64,000 nt of DNA, taken from Edaphochlamys debaryana (lineage: Eukaryota > Chlorophyta > Chlorophyceae > Chlamydomonadales). The stretch's first letter is position 1. Every line of letters begins with the position of its first letter. The stretch spans positions 186,001-250,000 of the forward strand of contig JAEHOE010000030.1 of NCBI GenBank assembly GCA_016858145.1, written 5' to 3'. This document shows, piece by piece, positions 1-10,700 of this stretch. The position numbers and the translations under genes were made by a program. Below the pieces are notes generated by a model that saw only the letters and a list, made by a program, of their open reading frames with translations, had not been told where the DNA came from and searched no databases.

Positions 1-1562
1 TCTAGGCAGCGAGGGTTTGGCCTGCAGCCCGCCGCCCAGGGTTGCCGCTCGGTGCGACGACAGCATAGCTGCCAGAGGAGCCGGAAGCGCGCCTAATTAC
101 GCTCGGGAGTTGTGTTGCGGCGTGGGTGTGGGGTGGTGGCAATGACATCGGGGATAAGGGCAGAGAACGGGGGCCTGGCGGGATTGGGCACGGATGTGTT
201 CGTGCCTGCCACCTGCCCCTGCTCGCTTTAAAGCTTCGCCCAGGCTAGTGAGTCCGGCCCCCACCGCCCCGGCCTCGCCCCGCGCGCCCCTCGCCCATCC
301 TTACCCCTCACCCCTCGCCGCCCCTCGCCCGACTCGCCTGGTACTGGTGCACCGGGCCGCGCCCGCCGTGCCCTGGTGCGCTTGCTTGCGCTGCATGTCT
401 GCCAAAGCTCTACTCGCCCCTGTTACCCTCCACCAGGCAGTCAGATAACACAGGACTCCTCGTTCGCCAGAGTGGGGCAACGCGTTGTTTGGAACTGATG
501 CGAAGCACCTAATGCCCTGGGGGGTTATTATAGACAACGGGGCGTAGTGCCGCGGAGTCGTGGCATCGCATTTCGTAGGCCGATGCAAAAAGCCTGTGAA
601 AGTTACCTGTGAAGCGTAGCCGCCTATGAACAGGGGACCCCCCTGGGCTGAAAGTCCCTGGAGCCCCCCCGGAGCCCCCGAGGAGCAGTACAGACAGGCG
701 CGGGAGGGCGGGCCTGCAGCTGCCCTGAGCGACGGTTACCTGTTTGTGTTACGTGGTAGAGCCTCCTCCAAGTCCGGCTCGCCATGGCCCGAGCCCGCTC
801 GCGCGCCCACGTACATCTAAGCGTCCCCTGGGGGGCCCTGGGGGGCCGGCGGATGACACTTTTTGGGGCGCCCCTCCTGCGCGGATGAGGGTTGGGATCC
901 GGCCACTTAGGGGTTGGGGATGACACTTCCAGTTAGGATGAGACGTTGAGGGGGCTTGGGTGAGATTTTGGGGAGACGGTGCAAGCCAGCTGGGCGCGGC
1001 GGGGTTATTATAGACAACGGGGCGTAGTGCCGCGGTGACTGGCGTCGCATCATGTTGGCCGACGCAGAATTGCCTGTGGGCGCGGCGGGAGCGGTTGAGC
1101 CGCACACGGAGTCGCGAGTCAGTCCCCTGGCCGGGGGCTGAAACTTGCGCGCAAGTGCAAATGTCCGGGTCTTCAACGTACTCGCGGTGTGAGCTGGACG
1201 CGCAGGCGCGCAGGCGCGTAGAACAATGTGTGTGGTTTCGGCGGATGACTGCTAACGGTCTCCGCCGAACCCTTTGCTTACCAACCTTCGGGTGCCGGCG
1301 CCAGTAGACACAAGGTCGCGACTCTCACGTTATGTATTGCAAACGCATGCGATAGAGGCCTAACAGGAGCAGCCTACCTACTACCCTTTGAGTTACTCGC
1401 GCTCTCCTGAGTCGCACACTAGCCCCAGTCGCAGCGCTTCTTGCTTTGAATATTAGTATAGTGCCTTGCAGCGCACAGGACGGACATCGGTCATTGTGCG
1501 GCTGCGCCGCTCAGGCCCAGCGCGACGAAGTTTGCGACCAAGCTCGCTCACAGGTCACGGTG
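1..1562. other. Non-coding 5' flank of gene 1
   Basis: I find no supportable gene here. Open frames in this stretch are GC-driven, low in complexity and have no counterpart upstream of the two paralogues. It holds a 35-bp direct repeat (521-555 and 1001-1035, listed separately) and a short inverted repeat, TTCGGCGGA at 1237-1245 facing TCCGCCGAA at 1261-1269. The promoter and 5' UTR of gene 1 must lie in the right part, but I see no convincing TATA box or initiator, and the sequence does not resemble the regions upstream of genes 2 and 3. Confidence 0.6.
521..1035. repeat. Pair of 35-bp direct repeats 480 bp apart
   Basis: Positions 521-555 and 1001-1035 are identical over 35 bases, beginning GGGGTTATTATAGACAACGG and ending GTGCCGCGG. 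Weaker similarity continues about 45 bases downstream of both (a CATCGCAT / CGTCGCAT block, then GGCCGA and GCCTGTG). The copies sit in otherwise unrelated sequence. This could be a remnant of a dispersed repeat, two insertions of a small element, or a local segmental duplication. No terminal inverted repeats or target duplications are evident. Confidence 0.75.
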
Positions 1563-4500
1563 ATGGCTGGTTCTGAATACGCTGCTTCATCTGTGGCGAG
1601 CTCAAATTCCTCGTCGTCTCGACGCGGCCGGTGCGTTGTGCGCATGTCGCTTTCTCCTTACAACGGCGCGCAGCTCCCGCGCAAGACAACGAGACACAAA
1701 CGCTAACGTCCCTAGTATACCGCTGTCGACGTTCGGTGGAGCATAAGTCCGCCCTTGAAAGGCCGCGGGGCATGCAACCGTTGTCGGGAAAGCGGAGGAA
1801 ACCGCCGGCGGGAAGCGGCCGCCAAGGGCCCTGGCTAGACGCCGTGGCTTGCCTACCTTCGCAACACTTTGCTCCTGCAGAGCTGACAAGACCGACCAGG
1901 ACGGACATGGCGAAGACCTGTTGGACCGGCGGTCTAGCCTGGAGGCAAGGCTCTTGCGTCTTGGGTGTATCCACAAGCGCTCCTCTACTCCCAAGTCACC
2001 GCAGGATGTCGGTGCCCTCCATCCGCCGTTCACCATACGCCCCTGCCCACCCACCCCTCACAGAATGGCATCTTTGGCGTGCTCTTCACGCTTAGGTATG
2101 TGTGGTGAGGGCTGCGTTCAGGCTGCACGGTCGGGTCTGCAATCAAGGCGGTACCAGCTTGTCCCCATAACGTGCTGCTTCCCTGCGCCCCTGCCTCCCC
2201 ACCCGCAGCAAGGAGGCCGGTGAGCAGCGTGTGGTCATTCGCTGGGTGCTCCTCAAGATCCTGCTCGACGGCTGGCAGCTCTTCACAACGGTCATAATAC
2301 CCGAAATGGGCTGGGACATTGACCCCGATGGCACGTGAGTGTAGGGCTGCCGCCCGGCCCCTCTCTCCCACCCCTGGGAGGGCTTGACACGCTTTCCTGA
2401 TCGCCGCTGCAGAGCCTGGGACATCGTTGGAGTGCTCAATTTCCAATGGCTCGCTGATCTGGTGGGTGGGGCACGAGATGTCAGGTGCACTGGGCAGCTG
2501 TACTGCAACATGCATGATGCTGGTTAGCAAGTGCAGAGTGCTAGGCCTGTACCGACGGTACCGTCGTGGGGATGGGCCACTGTGCCGGTTACGGTGTCGG
2601 ACTCGTAAGCGGCACCCTCCTCCACCGCACGTCCCCCCTCAGGGCTACAGCGTGTACCTGGTGGTGCTGTACGGCATGGTGTCGCTGCTGGCCATCAACG
2701 TGGGGCTGTGCGTGTGGGTGGCGTGGTGCTTCAAGGAGCAGAAGTTCCCCGTGGTGTGGCCAATCAAGGTGCGGAGGAGGCAAGTGCATGCTGAGGACGG
2801 AGCCACGGCACACACACCCTGTGTGTGCCCTAAGACAGGTCCACCTCCGCCTTCTGCGCTTTGCCTTACGTGCATACACCCGCTCTCGACCCCAGGTGCT
2901 CCGCGTGTTCAGCTCTGTGTTCTTCCAGGCCTTCGATGTGGCCTGCCTGAACCTGCTGCAGGCGAGCGGGATGGCGCAAGGGTTGGAAGGGGTTGTTGCC
3001 GAGCTGCTACCCAATGCCCTTTACCGAGCTCACAAACCGTTTCCTGCTTCTGCACTACAGCTTGGCATCAGCTGCCGCTACACGGGCTTTGTGACGCCCC
3101 ACATGCGGTTGGATCTCTTTCCTGAGTATAGTGAGCGTGCGAGAACGTGGGGGGTTTTAGCGGGAGCTGAGGAGATATGATGTCGCTATGGCTCAGCGCT
3201 GAGCGCATGAGGATGCCTGGTCCCTGTCCCACAGGCTGCACCTCCGCGCCCCACCTGATGCACGCCATTGTGTCGGCGCTGTCCCTCATCCTCTTCGTGG
3301 CCATCGCCCTGCTCCTCAACATGGCAGAGGTGGGGCGGAGGGACGGGAGGGAGGGCGTGTCGGTGGGGCAGGGTGTTGCGGGCTACATGGGGTGCCGAAG
3401 CCCTGCAAGTCCCTCGCCACTGCTCACCCCGCTCCTCCCTGTCTGCCCAGGTGGAGGTGAACCCGCTCTCGCTGCGGCCCATGGCTCTGGGCCACAGCGG
3501 CGCCGAGGTGGCGGCATTTGGAATCAAGGTGGGCTGCCAGCCTTGGGCATGACTCATTCCGAAGTCATGCTGAGCCTCTTGTCCTCTCCAACGCCCCAGG
3601 TGCTCCTGACCTTGACGGATGTGTTTCTGGGCTGGCGCCGAGTGTGCGCCTGCGCCAACCTGGCCCTGTCATTGGGGCTGGCGTGGGTGTATCTGCGGAG
3701 GGTGAGCTGGGCCGTGCACCCCGGGGTTGCTCTATCGTGAGAACGGGAAGCTCGTGTACGTACGAAGCGCATAGCGGTGATCACGTGAAGCCGCTGAACC
3801 CGCGCCTGTTGCTACTTATGACCAGAGCCCGCACCTAGTGGCTTGGCCTAACCACATGAAGAGCGGCGTGTCGCTTGCCATCGTGTGGTGCTGCGCCTGC
3901 TCTGTCCTGCTGGTCTTCGAGCCGGGAGTCAGCACCGTGCAGGTAAGCAGGGGTACCGTGGGGTAGGAAGCTCCCGGCAGAGGCACCCGAGGAAGGCTGG
4001 TCACGCTTTGGGGACGCTTGACTGTTATGTGCGCCTGTCGCAGGAGTGGGACGACTGGCGTGCGGTGATGACGGTGGTGATGCTGGCGGGGCTGGGCCCG
4101 GCTTTCCTGGTCGGGGCGGCGTTGTCGTGGGCCCTGCTACGACACAAGACTCGCTCCACACTCCGAGCCCTCGCGTGAGGCTGGGAAGCGGGTGCAGGGA
4201 CACACAGTCACGCACTGGTCGGACCTGTGGCTTCAGGGCTCTCAGCGTGCGGACTATCACACCTTCTTTACCCGCCCGCCCGCAGCAAGGCGAACCCTGA
4301 GGTGCCCCTGCGTCAGACGTACAAGAGCATCGATGACCCCCGGGACGTGGAGGTGGTCGCAAGGTGCTGCCGCGTGTGGCACGAGGACTACAAGCTGGAC
4401 CCTGAGGCCGTCAACACAGCGCACCAGATCATCAAGGTGCGGAGGGTGGGGAGGGGGGAGGGGTCACGTGGCGGGAGAGGAAAGGCGGAGCAGAGTAGCG

Positions 4501-4728
4501 CCGTACAGTTGTCCAGCATGCGTGTCAGCCCTCCTTCGCCCTGTCCCGCTTCAGGCTGGCCTGGCCATGTTCCCCGGCTCTGCGTTCATGGTTCTGCTGC
4601 ACGCCAACTTCATGATCGACGTGCTGGGCGTGCACCAGAGCGGCAGCCGACGCATCGAAGACGCGAGGAAGCTCAACCCCAGCCTCATGTGCCGTTTCAT
4701 CATGTTTGTGCGGCAGCAGCAGGCAACG
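1563..4728 (+). other. Gene 1 N-terminal membrane module (exons 1-15)
   Basis: Exons: 1563-1630, 1881-1944, 2064-2095, 2209-2334, 2413-2461, 2643-2768, 2896-2961, 3061-3130, 3235-3329, 3451-3528, 3600-3701, 3826-3942, 4044-4174, 4286-4436, 4555-4728. The product is strongly hydrophobic with about eight candidate membrane spans, for example YLVVLYGMVSLLAINVGLCV (exon 6), IVSALSLILFVAIALLL (exon 9), LALSLGLAWVYL (exon 11), SLAIVWCCACSVLLVF (exon 12) and VVMLAGLGPAFLVGAALSWA (exon 13). It is followed by a polar segment with YKSIDDPRDVEVVARCCRVW and a soluble stretch in exon 15. Introns after exons 2 (1945, gcaagg) and 7 (2962, gcgagc) use GC donors. Confidence 0.8.
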
Positions 4729-7700
4729 GTGAGGGGAAAGGACGGGGGGGCATGAAGGAGCGACCGCCGGGGCCGGGGGTGTATTGGGTAGATCGAGGCG
4801 CATACAGCGGACCGTGGCCAAGGGCAGGGGTGTGGGAACGGCCAGGGGAACGGCGTGGGAACGGCATGTCCGTCGCGCTGCTGATTCTTCGTATTTCGGC
4901 CCCCCGATGTTATTCTGCCCTGCAGCAAAAGGATGCCGGCAACAGCGCGAACGACGGCAACAGCATGGACCTGCTCGGGTGAGCAGGGGCCGGGCGGGTG
5001 TGCGGCGCGCGTGCGGGTTTGTACGGCTGCGGGAAAGTGTGCGTGCAGCTCGTGTAGAACTGCTCTCAGCCAGGCAAACCGCGAAACGAAGCCAAATCCG
5101 CGTGTTTAGCTTAGCCGCGAGCGCACAACGACTGGTCACCCAGCGTTCCAAGCATCCTCGCCGTTCTTGGCAAGTCTACAGCCTGCGCATCAAACGTGCA
5201 AAACCATTGAGCTGCATAGCGCGATACAAACTTTCTGGGCGTTCCGTGGCTCGAGGAGGGAGTGCTCTCGACAAAGTCAGCGAAACGGGGCCACGGGGCC
5301 TTCTGCGAGGGCCTAGCCATCTCAGGAGCTCCTTTCTGCTGGTCTTCAGTGATGCAGCTGCGAACTGCCAAGAGCTGTCGCCGCGCAACAGAGGTCAGCC
5401 ATCGACAGACAGCGCGTTGAGGCGTTGAGCGACTCAACACGCTGCTGGCGCGCTAGCCGTCTTGTGCGCATCGTTTGCTGATCGTGACTGCCCGGCTTGC
5501 ACAACACATGTTGCCCATGATGCCTGACAACCTTGTGATGCCCGCCACCCTCGCAGCTATGTCGAGTACCAGCGCAAGCAGCGCATGGTGGTTCGGCTTC
5601 ACAGGGATGCGCTGCAGGCCATGTGCAACTTCTGGTGAGCGTGGTCAATTGGGTTGGCACAGCGTGTTCTTATGCCCCACTACTCCATCCCTTGACCTCC
5701 CCACCCGGCCGCAACCTTCTACGCGTGCAGGCGAGCCCTGGACTCCTCGACGGTGTCCTTCACCAAGCTCAGCAAGGCGCTGGGAAACATCGAGCGCTCA
5801 GTGTCGCAGGTAGGGCCTGTGACGGGCTCAGGCTGGGGCTATGGGAACGCCGTGTCAGGCGTGCAACCTCACATGCGACCTCCCTCTCTTCCCACGCCTC
5901 ACCCCGCAGGCTCAGACCGCTTACCGTGTGGTACTGGAGAGCTATGGCAGCAGCCCCAAGCTCGTGCGTCTGTACGGCAAGTTCCTTGAGACCATCAAGA
6001 ACGATCCCTGGGGAGCGGTGAGGGCATGCCGGCCCGATGCAGAGCCGAGTTCTGGACTGCGTGACTGGTGCACTTCAGCATTGCCTCTTTCGCTCATTCA
6101 GGCCGAGTATTTCGCTGAGGCCGATCGGCTAGAGGAGACCAAGAACAGTGACGGCAAGGGGCCACTGCTGCCTGACGGTACGTGGGACAGAGCAGGAGGA
6201 GGGCGGAGAGTGCCGGGCTGGCTCGTCCGCAGGGCTCTCCATGATCGGCCCTGGCTCCTCCCTCCCTCCCGCAGGCACGCCCCTCGGTCGCATGGACGAG
6301 ATGTCGATGGCGGTGCTGGTGATCAACTCCAGCGGGGAGGTGCAGATGGTGAGCGGCCGGGAGCCTGGTGCGCCGAGAGCCCCAACACGTCCTGAGCCTG
6401 CTGCCTGTCCGTTGCCCTTGTGCAGGCCAACAAGCAGACCCACACGCTCTTCGGCTACAAGAGGGGTAGGTGGCGACCTCTCGGGGCTTGTTGCAGCACG
6501 TGGGATCTGCTTGCTCATAAGTCCCTACTCGTGTGCTTTTCTCCCCAGGCACGCTTGAGGGCAAGCCTCTCGCGACCCTAATGGCCCCGCACTTTAGCCG
6601 CCGCCTGGCGACCCAGTTAGAGGCCCTTGTGGCGGCCACCGGCCTGCTCACGGTGCCCGGGACGTCATCAGGAGCAGCTGAAGGACCACACCCTGCAGCC
6701 CCAACGAGCCGCTTGGACGCCAGCACGGGCATAGACCTGGTGGTGATCGGGATGCATTATGAGAGAGTAGCATTCCCCGTCAAGCTGTCCCTCCGAAGGG
6801 CCTCCGGTGAGCTCATCCGGGGGTTCAGGCGAGGGGTTTAGGTGACCGTCTCGCTTTCCATCAGGATTACGGCCCGCTTGTCTGCTCGCTTGACCACCCT
6901 CTGCAGCAAACCGGCCCCCTTTTCGACCCTTCCTGCAGGTGTCGGCGAGGACAGCACATTCCTTGCCCTCATGGAGCCTCTCCCGCCGCAGCGGGGCCAG
7001 GCCACTCTGTGGGTTGCTCCCAACGGCACCGTTGCCGCCTGCGACCCGCACTTCGTGGCCAACTTCGGGTGAGGCACTGAGGATGGGCTGGCCTGACGGA
7101 ACGGGGCCAAGGCAGCCTTTGCCAGTTACGGTGAAGCCACAGTCACTTGAACAGCATGCGGTGAGCATGAAACGCACTCGTGCCTCCTTTTCTCGCCGTT
7201 GCCAGGTGGCGGGCGACGGAGGTTCAGGGAGCTGCCGTGACGGCCCTGATACGAGTCGCCCTGGGAGAACCCCGGTCCATGCGCGGAGCCGTTGACGATG
7301 GCGTCGAGGGCGCGGGCAAGGCGGGCGATTTGGAGGATGGCTGGGATGCCGCCGAGGCGGCGGTGGAGCACGAACCAGAGACGGCCAGCGATGTGATCAA
7401 GCGGTACGAGCTTCGGGCGCGTTCAAAGCTTGCTTGCATGTCGAGCGTTCGAGAGCGTCACATACACTCGCACCCCTTGTCGTTGGTTCGTCCCCTGCAG
7501 GCTGCTCGCCCAAGCTAAAGCAGAGACCGCTACAGGCATGCTGCCTGTTGGCGCAGTGGGCGGGAAGTTGCGACCAGGCCGGGGCCTCGACGCCCACGTG
7601 AACCACAAGTACGACTCCGCGCCCTGCCCAGTCACGGTCGTCGTACTGGCTGGCGGTGAGGGTGTGCGGTTGGGGATGGTGGGCCCCCTACAAGCCTCCA

Positions 7701-10700
7701 ATGTACCGGTAGCACTGGACCTTGCTTGTGGTGCTTGCACATCACCCTACCTGCCTCCTGCCGCGGATCTGCCCGCAGCCTCGACGGGCCCGAACGACCT
7801 TCCGGTGCACGAGCTGCGCTTGCGCCTGGTCAAACCCAACCCGCCCCAGCTGCTGGTGGCCAGCCGGAAGGGCGTCATCCTCCACGCCTCGCCCGAGCTC
7901 GCGGCTGCCCTCAAGGACACAGCCGGGGCTGGCGGTCGCAAGACGGGTGGCGGGGTCGATGGAGGTGTAAGCGGTGGCATGGGGCCCCTCGGCCAGCAGA
8001 CGAGCGCAGCGGGTCACACAGGCACCGGCGGCGGGGGCTCTGCCGCTGATCAGCTAGCCGGCTTCACGCTTCAGGACTTCCTGCCGTCACCTTGGAAGGA
8101 CACGCACACCAAGCTTCTCAAGGTGAGCTTGAACTGCATGCAATGCCTGGGAAAGCCGGTTGCGCTCTGGGCTTCGTTCACGGTTTGGCGCTCTGGTTGC
8201 TTGATTGGGGCATGGAACTCGAAACTTCATCTATCTGCATGCCACGCCTTGCCCCGCGCCTATTACAGGAAATCACTGCGCTCAGTCCTCCGGGGCGCAC
8301 ACCCTTCAGCTGCCGCAAGGGCTTGATGCCTGGCGGTGGTACGGTGGGCCCCACGCTGGAGCTCCGTACGGTCGGCGGCAAGCCCCTGTACATGGCTGTT
8401 GCTGTGACCACCAATGACATGGGCGGTGAGCCCACCCACGTGGTGCGGATGGCGAAATCCTCCCTGGACGTAGCCCTGGCGGAGCGGCGTGTGCGCCTGA
8501 GCGTGTCGGCGGATGGGCGCATCACCAACATCAGCAAGGGCCCAGCGGCGGGTGTGCTTGGCCTGAAGAAGAGCGAGGTGAGGCTGCGGGCGAATGGACT
8601 AAAAAACATCAGGCGTCACTCCACGCCCTCAGCCAGGAGCGGCCCCAGGCCCTCTGGACTGATTCCTTGTCCGTGTGTCACCCTCTGGCTGCTCAGGTCC
8701 TTGGCCGTGGGCTCTGGGAACTGGTGTCGGAGGAGGCATCGGAGCTGGAGGGCGAGAGGCGGGCCACGGCAGGGCCCCGCATGCTGACAACGCTAGTTGA
8801 GCGATCCCTGGCTCTTCCCGGAAGCAGCTCGCGCGTCGTGGTGTCGGCTCCACTGAATGCCGATTCGGGCGGCTCTGGCCAAGCGGTGATATTGTTTTCG
8901 GCGACACGGGCCGCGGAGTCCAAGGCTGCAATCATGCAGGCAAGCACCCAGCCATCCCTGACCGCCCCGCGGTCCCCGTCACTCGCCATAAATGATTGGC
9001 CCGTCGTAGCTCACTGCCCTCTTTGCGCCCGACGAGCAGGTCCGGCTACCATCAAAGGAGGAAGCAGAGGCGGAGGCGCACGCTGCTGTAAGCACATCTC
9101 GATCCGGCGCAGCGTCTTTTCCCCGTAAGCCCACGTTCGCATTCGTGGAGCTGTGGCCGACGACCAGCGTGATGGGCCTGCTGCAGCTGGACGCGGAGGG
9201 TCGTGTGGCGGCTGTGCTGGAGGAGCACACGCGGCCCGCCGGGCTGCTGTTCGGCGTGCCCTCGGGGGGCCTGCTGGGTGAGCCCCTCAGCGCTCTGATC
9301 ACGTTGCCGCCCGGCTGCTCGGACCCCGCGGACCTCCTATCCAACCGGGCTGCCAAGAAGAGCAGCCTCAAGACCAACCGCAAGGACCAGCCAGTCAAGG
9401 TGAGCCGGCTTAAGCTTTGGACACGCAGCCGTGCTTCCTTTCCTTCTACGCTTGGCGTGCTGTAGCTTGAGCTTACTCCGCGTGTCACTCCTCCCCTCCC
9501 TCCCAGGTCGGCGCCATGCACGTGCTCCAGGCCCTGCACGCGGACGGGCGGCCCGTGAGCCTGGACGTACAGGTGGTGGGCAAGCCCGAGGGAGGCCAGC
9601 CCGTGACAGCCATCCTGCGCCTCCACGCAGCGCCCATGATGCCGGGCGGCGGCTTCGGGCCCTCAAGGCCCGGCACCGCCCTGCCCCCATCAGCAGCTGT
9701 GCCCGCCATGGGGCGCAGGGTGGGCACCGGTGCGGCCCTAACGAGAGCGCATGAAGCAAGGCCGCCCAGCGCTAGCTCTGTCGACAACCACCTTGAGGAG
9801 CTCATCAAGGAAGTGGCCCAACCCGCCCTCGACGCCGCGCTTTCGGCTCCGAAAGTCGCTTCAGCAGCTCCGCCCGGGAGCGGCGACGGCGAGCAGCAAA
9901 CGGCCCCGGTGCCGGGCGGCCCCGCTCCGCCCGCCAGCCCCGCTGCACTGGCCAGCAAGGGCAAGCTGGCTGACCTGGTCAAGTCCATTGACATCGGCCG
10001 CCTGAACACGAGCGTGGGCGGCAGGAACAGGCCCGAGCGCACGCGGCGGGGCAGCGTCGCTCTTGACGGCAAAGCGGCGGAGGGCGGTGCGGCCAAGGAT
10101 GCCGAGGCAGCCGAAGCAGATGGCACCAAGGCTACTGCTGCTGAGCAGACGGAGGCCGGCGTAATCGCCAAGCCGCGTGTGCGGCTTCCCGGGTCCGTTC
10201 ACGACGGCGAGGGCAAGGACGATGGGGATGCTGACTCGGATTTAAACGCGGTGCTTGACGAGCTGGAGCGCCATGGGAGCAAGATTAAGGGTGAGATGTG
10301 CATCTCAAGTAATGCCACTGGGCGCGGCTAGCGTGGCTTGGACAGGCGCAGACTCCAATTTCCTTGACCGGGGCTGAGGGCTGAGGGCTGATCCCTCGAG
10401 GGCCCTGCTCCTCTCCCTTGCAGGCACACTTCCTAGTACTGCTGGCAGGGCCCGCTCCGCGCGCACGGCTGCCCCAAGTAAGGATCGCTTGCCAAAACCA
10501 GTAACCATGGCACCCTGCCAAATGAGCAATACCCTCTGTTACAGGCGCCATCGTCTCAAAGCACGAGTCAGACGAGGAGGGAAGCGATGAGGGAAGCGGC
10601 AAGGGCAAGCCCGGAAGCGAGGTGGGGCTCACCATCTGCTGACAATGGCTTGGCCCCTTAACATGCCGCTCGTAGCTCATCCCGGGTGCATAGCAACATC

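Noticed and set aside
2566..3180. Unspliced reading through intron 7 of gene 1 as normal exon
   Set aside because: The frame is open in genes 1 and 2, but gene 3 has 115 nt with a stop in the same place, so the segment is better explained as an intron; possible retention is kept as a finding.
4979..5556. Intron-encoded snoRNA in the long intron 16
   Set aside because: The intron is long in all copies and contains TGATG and CTGA words, but they are not spaced as a C/D box RNA; conservation is better explained by gene conversion.
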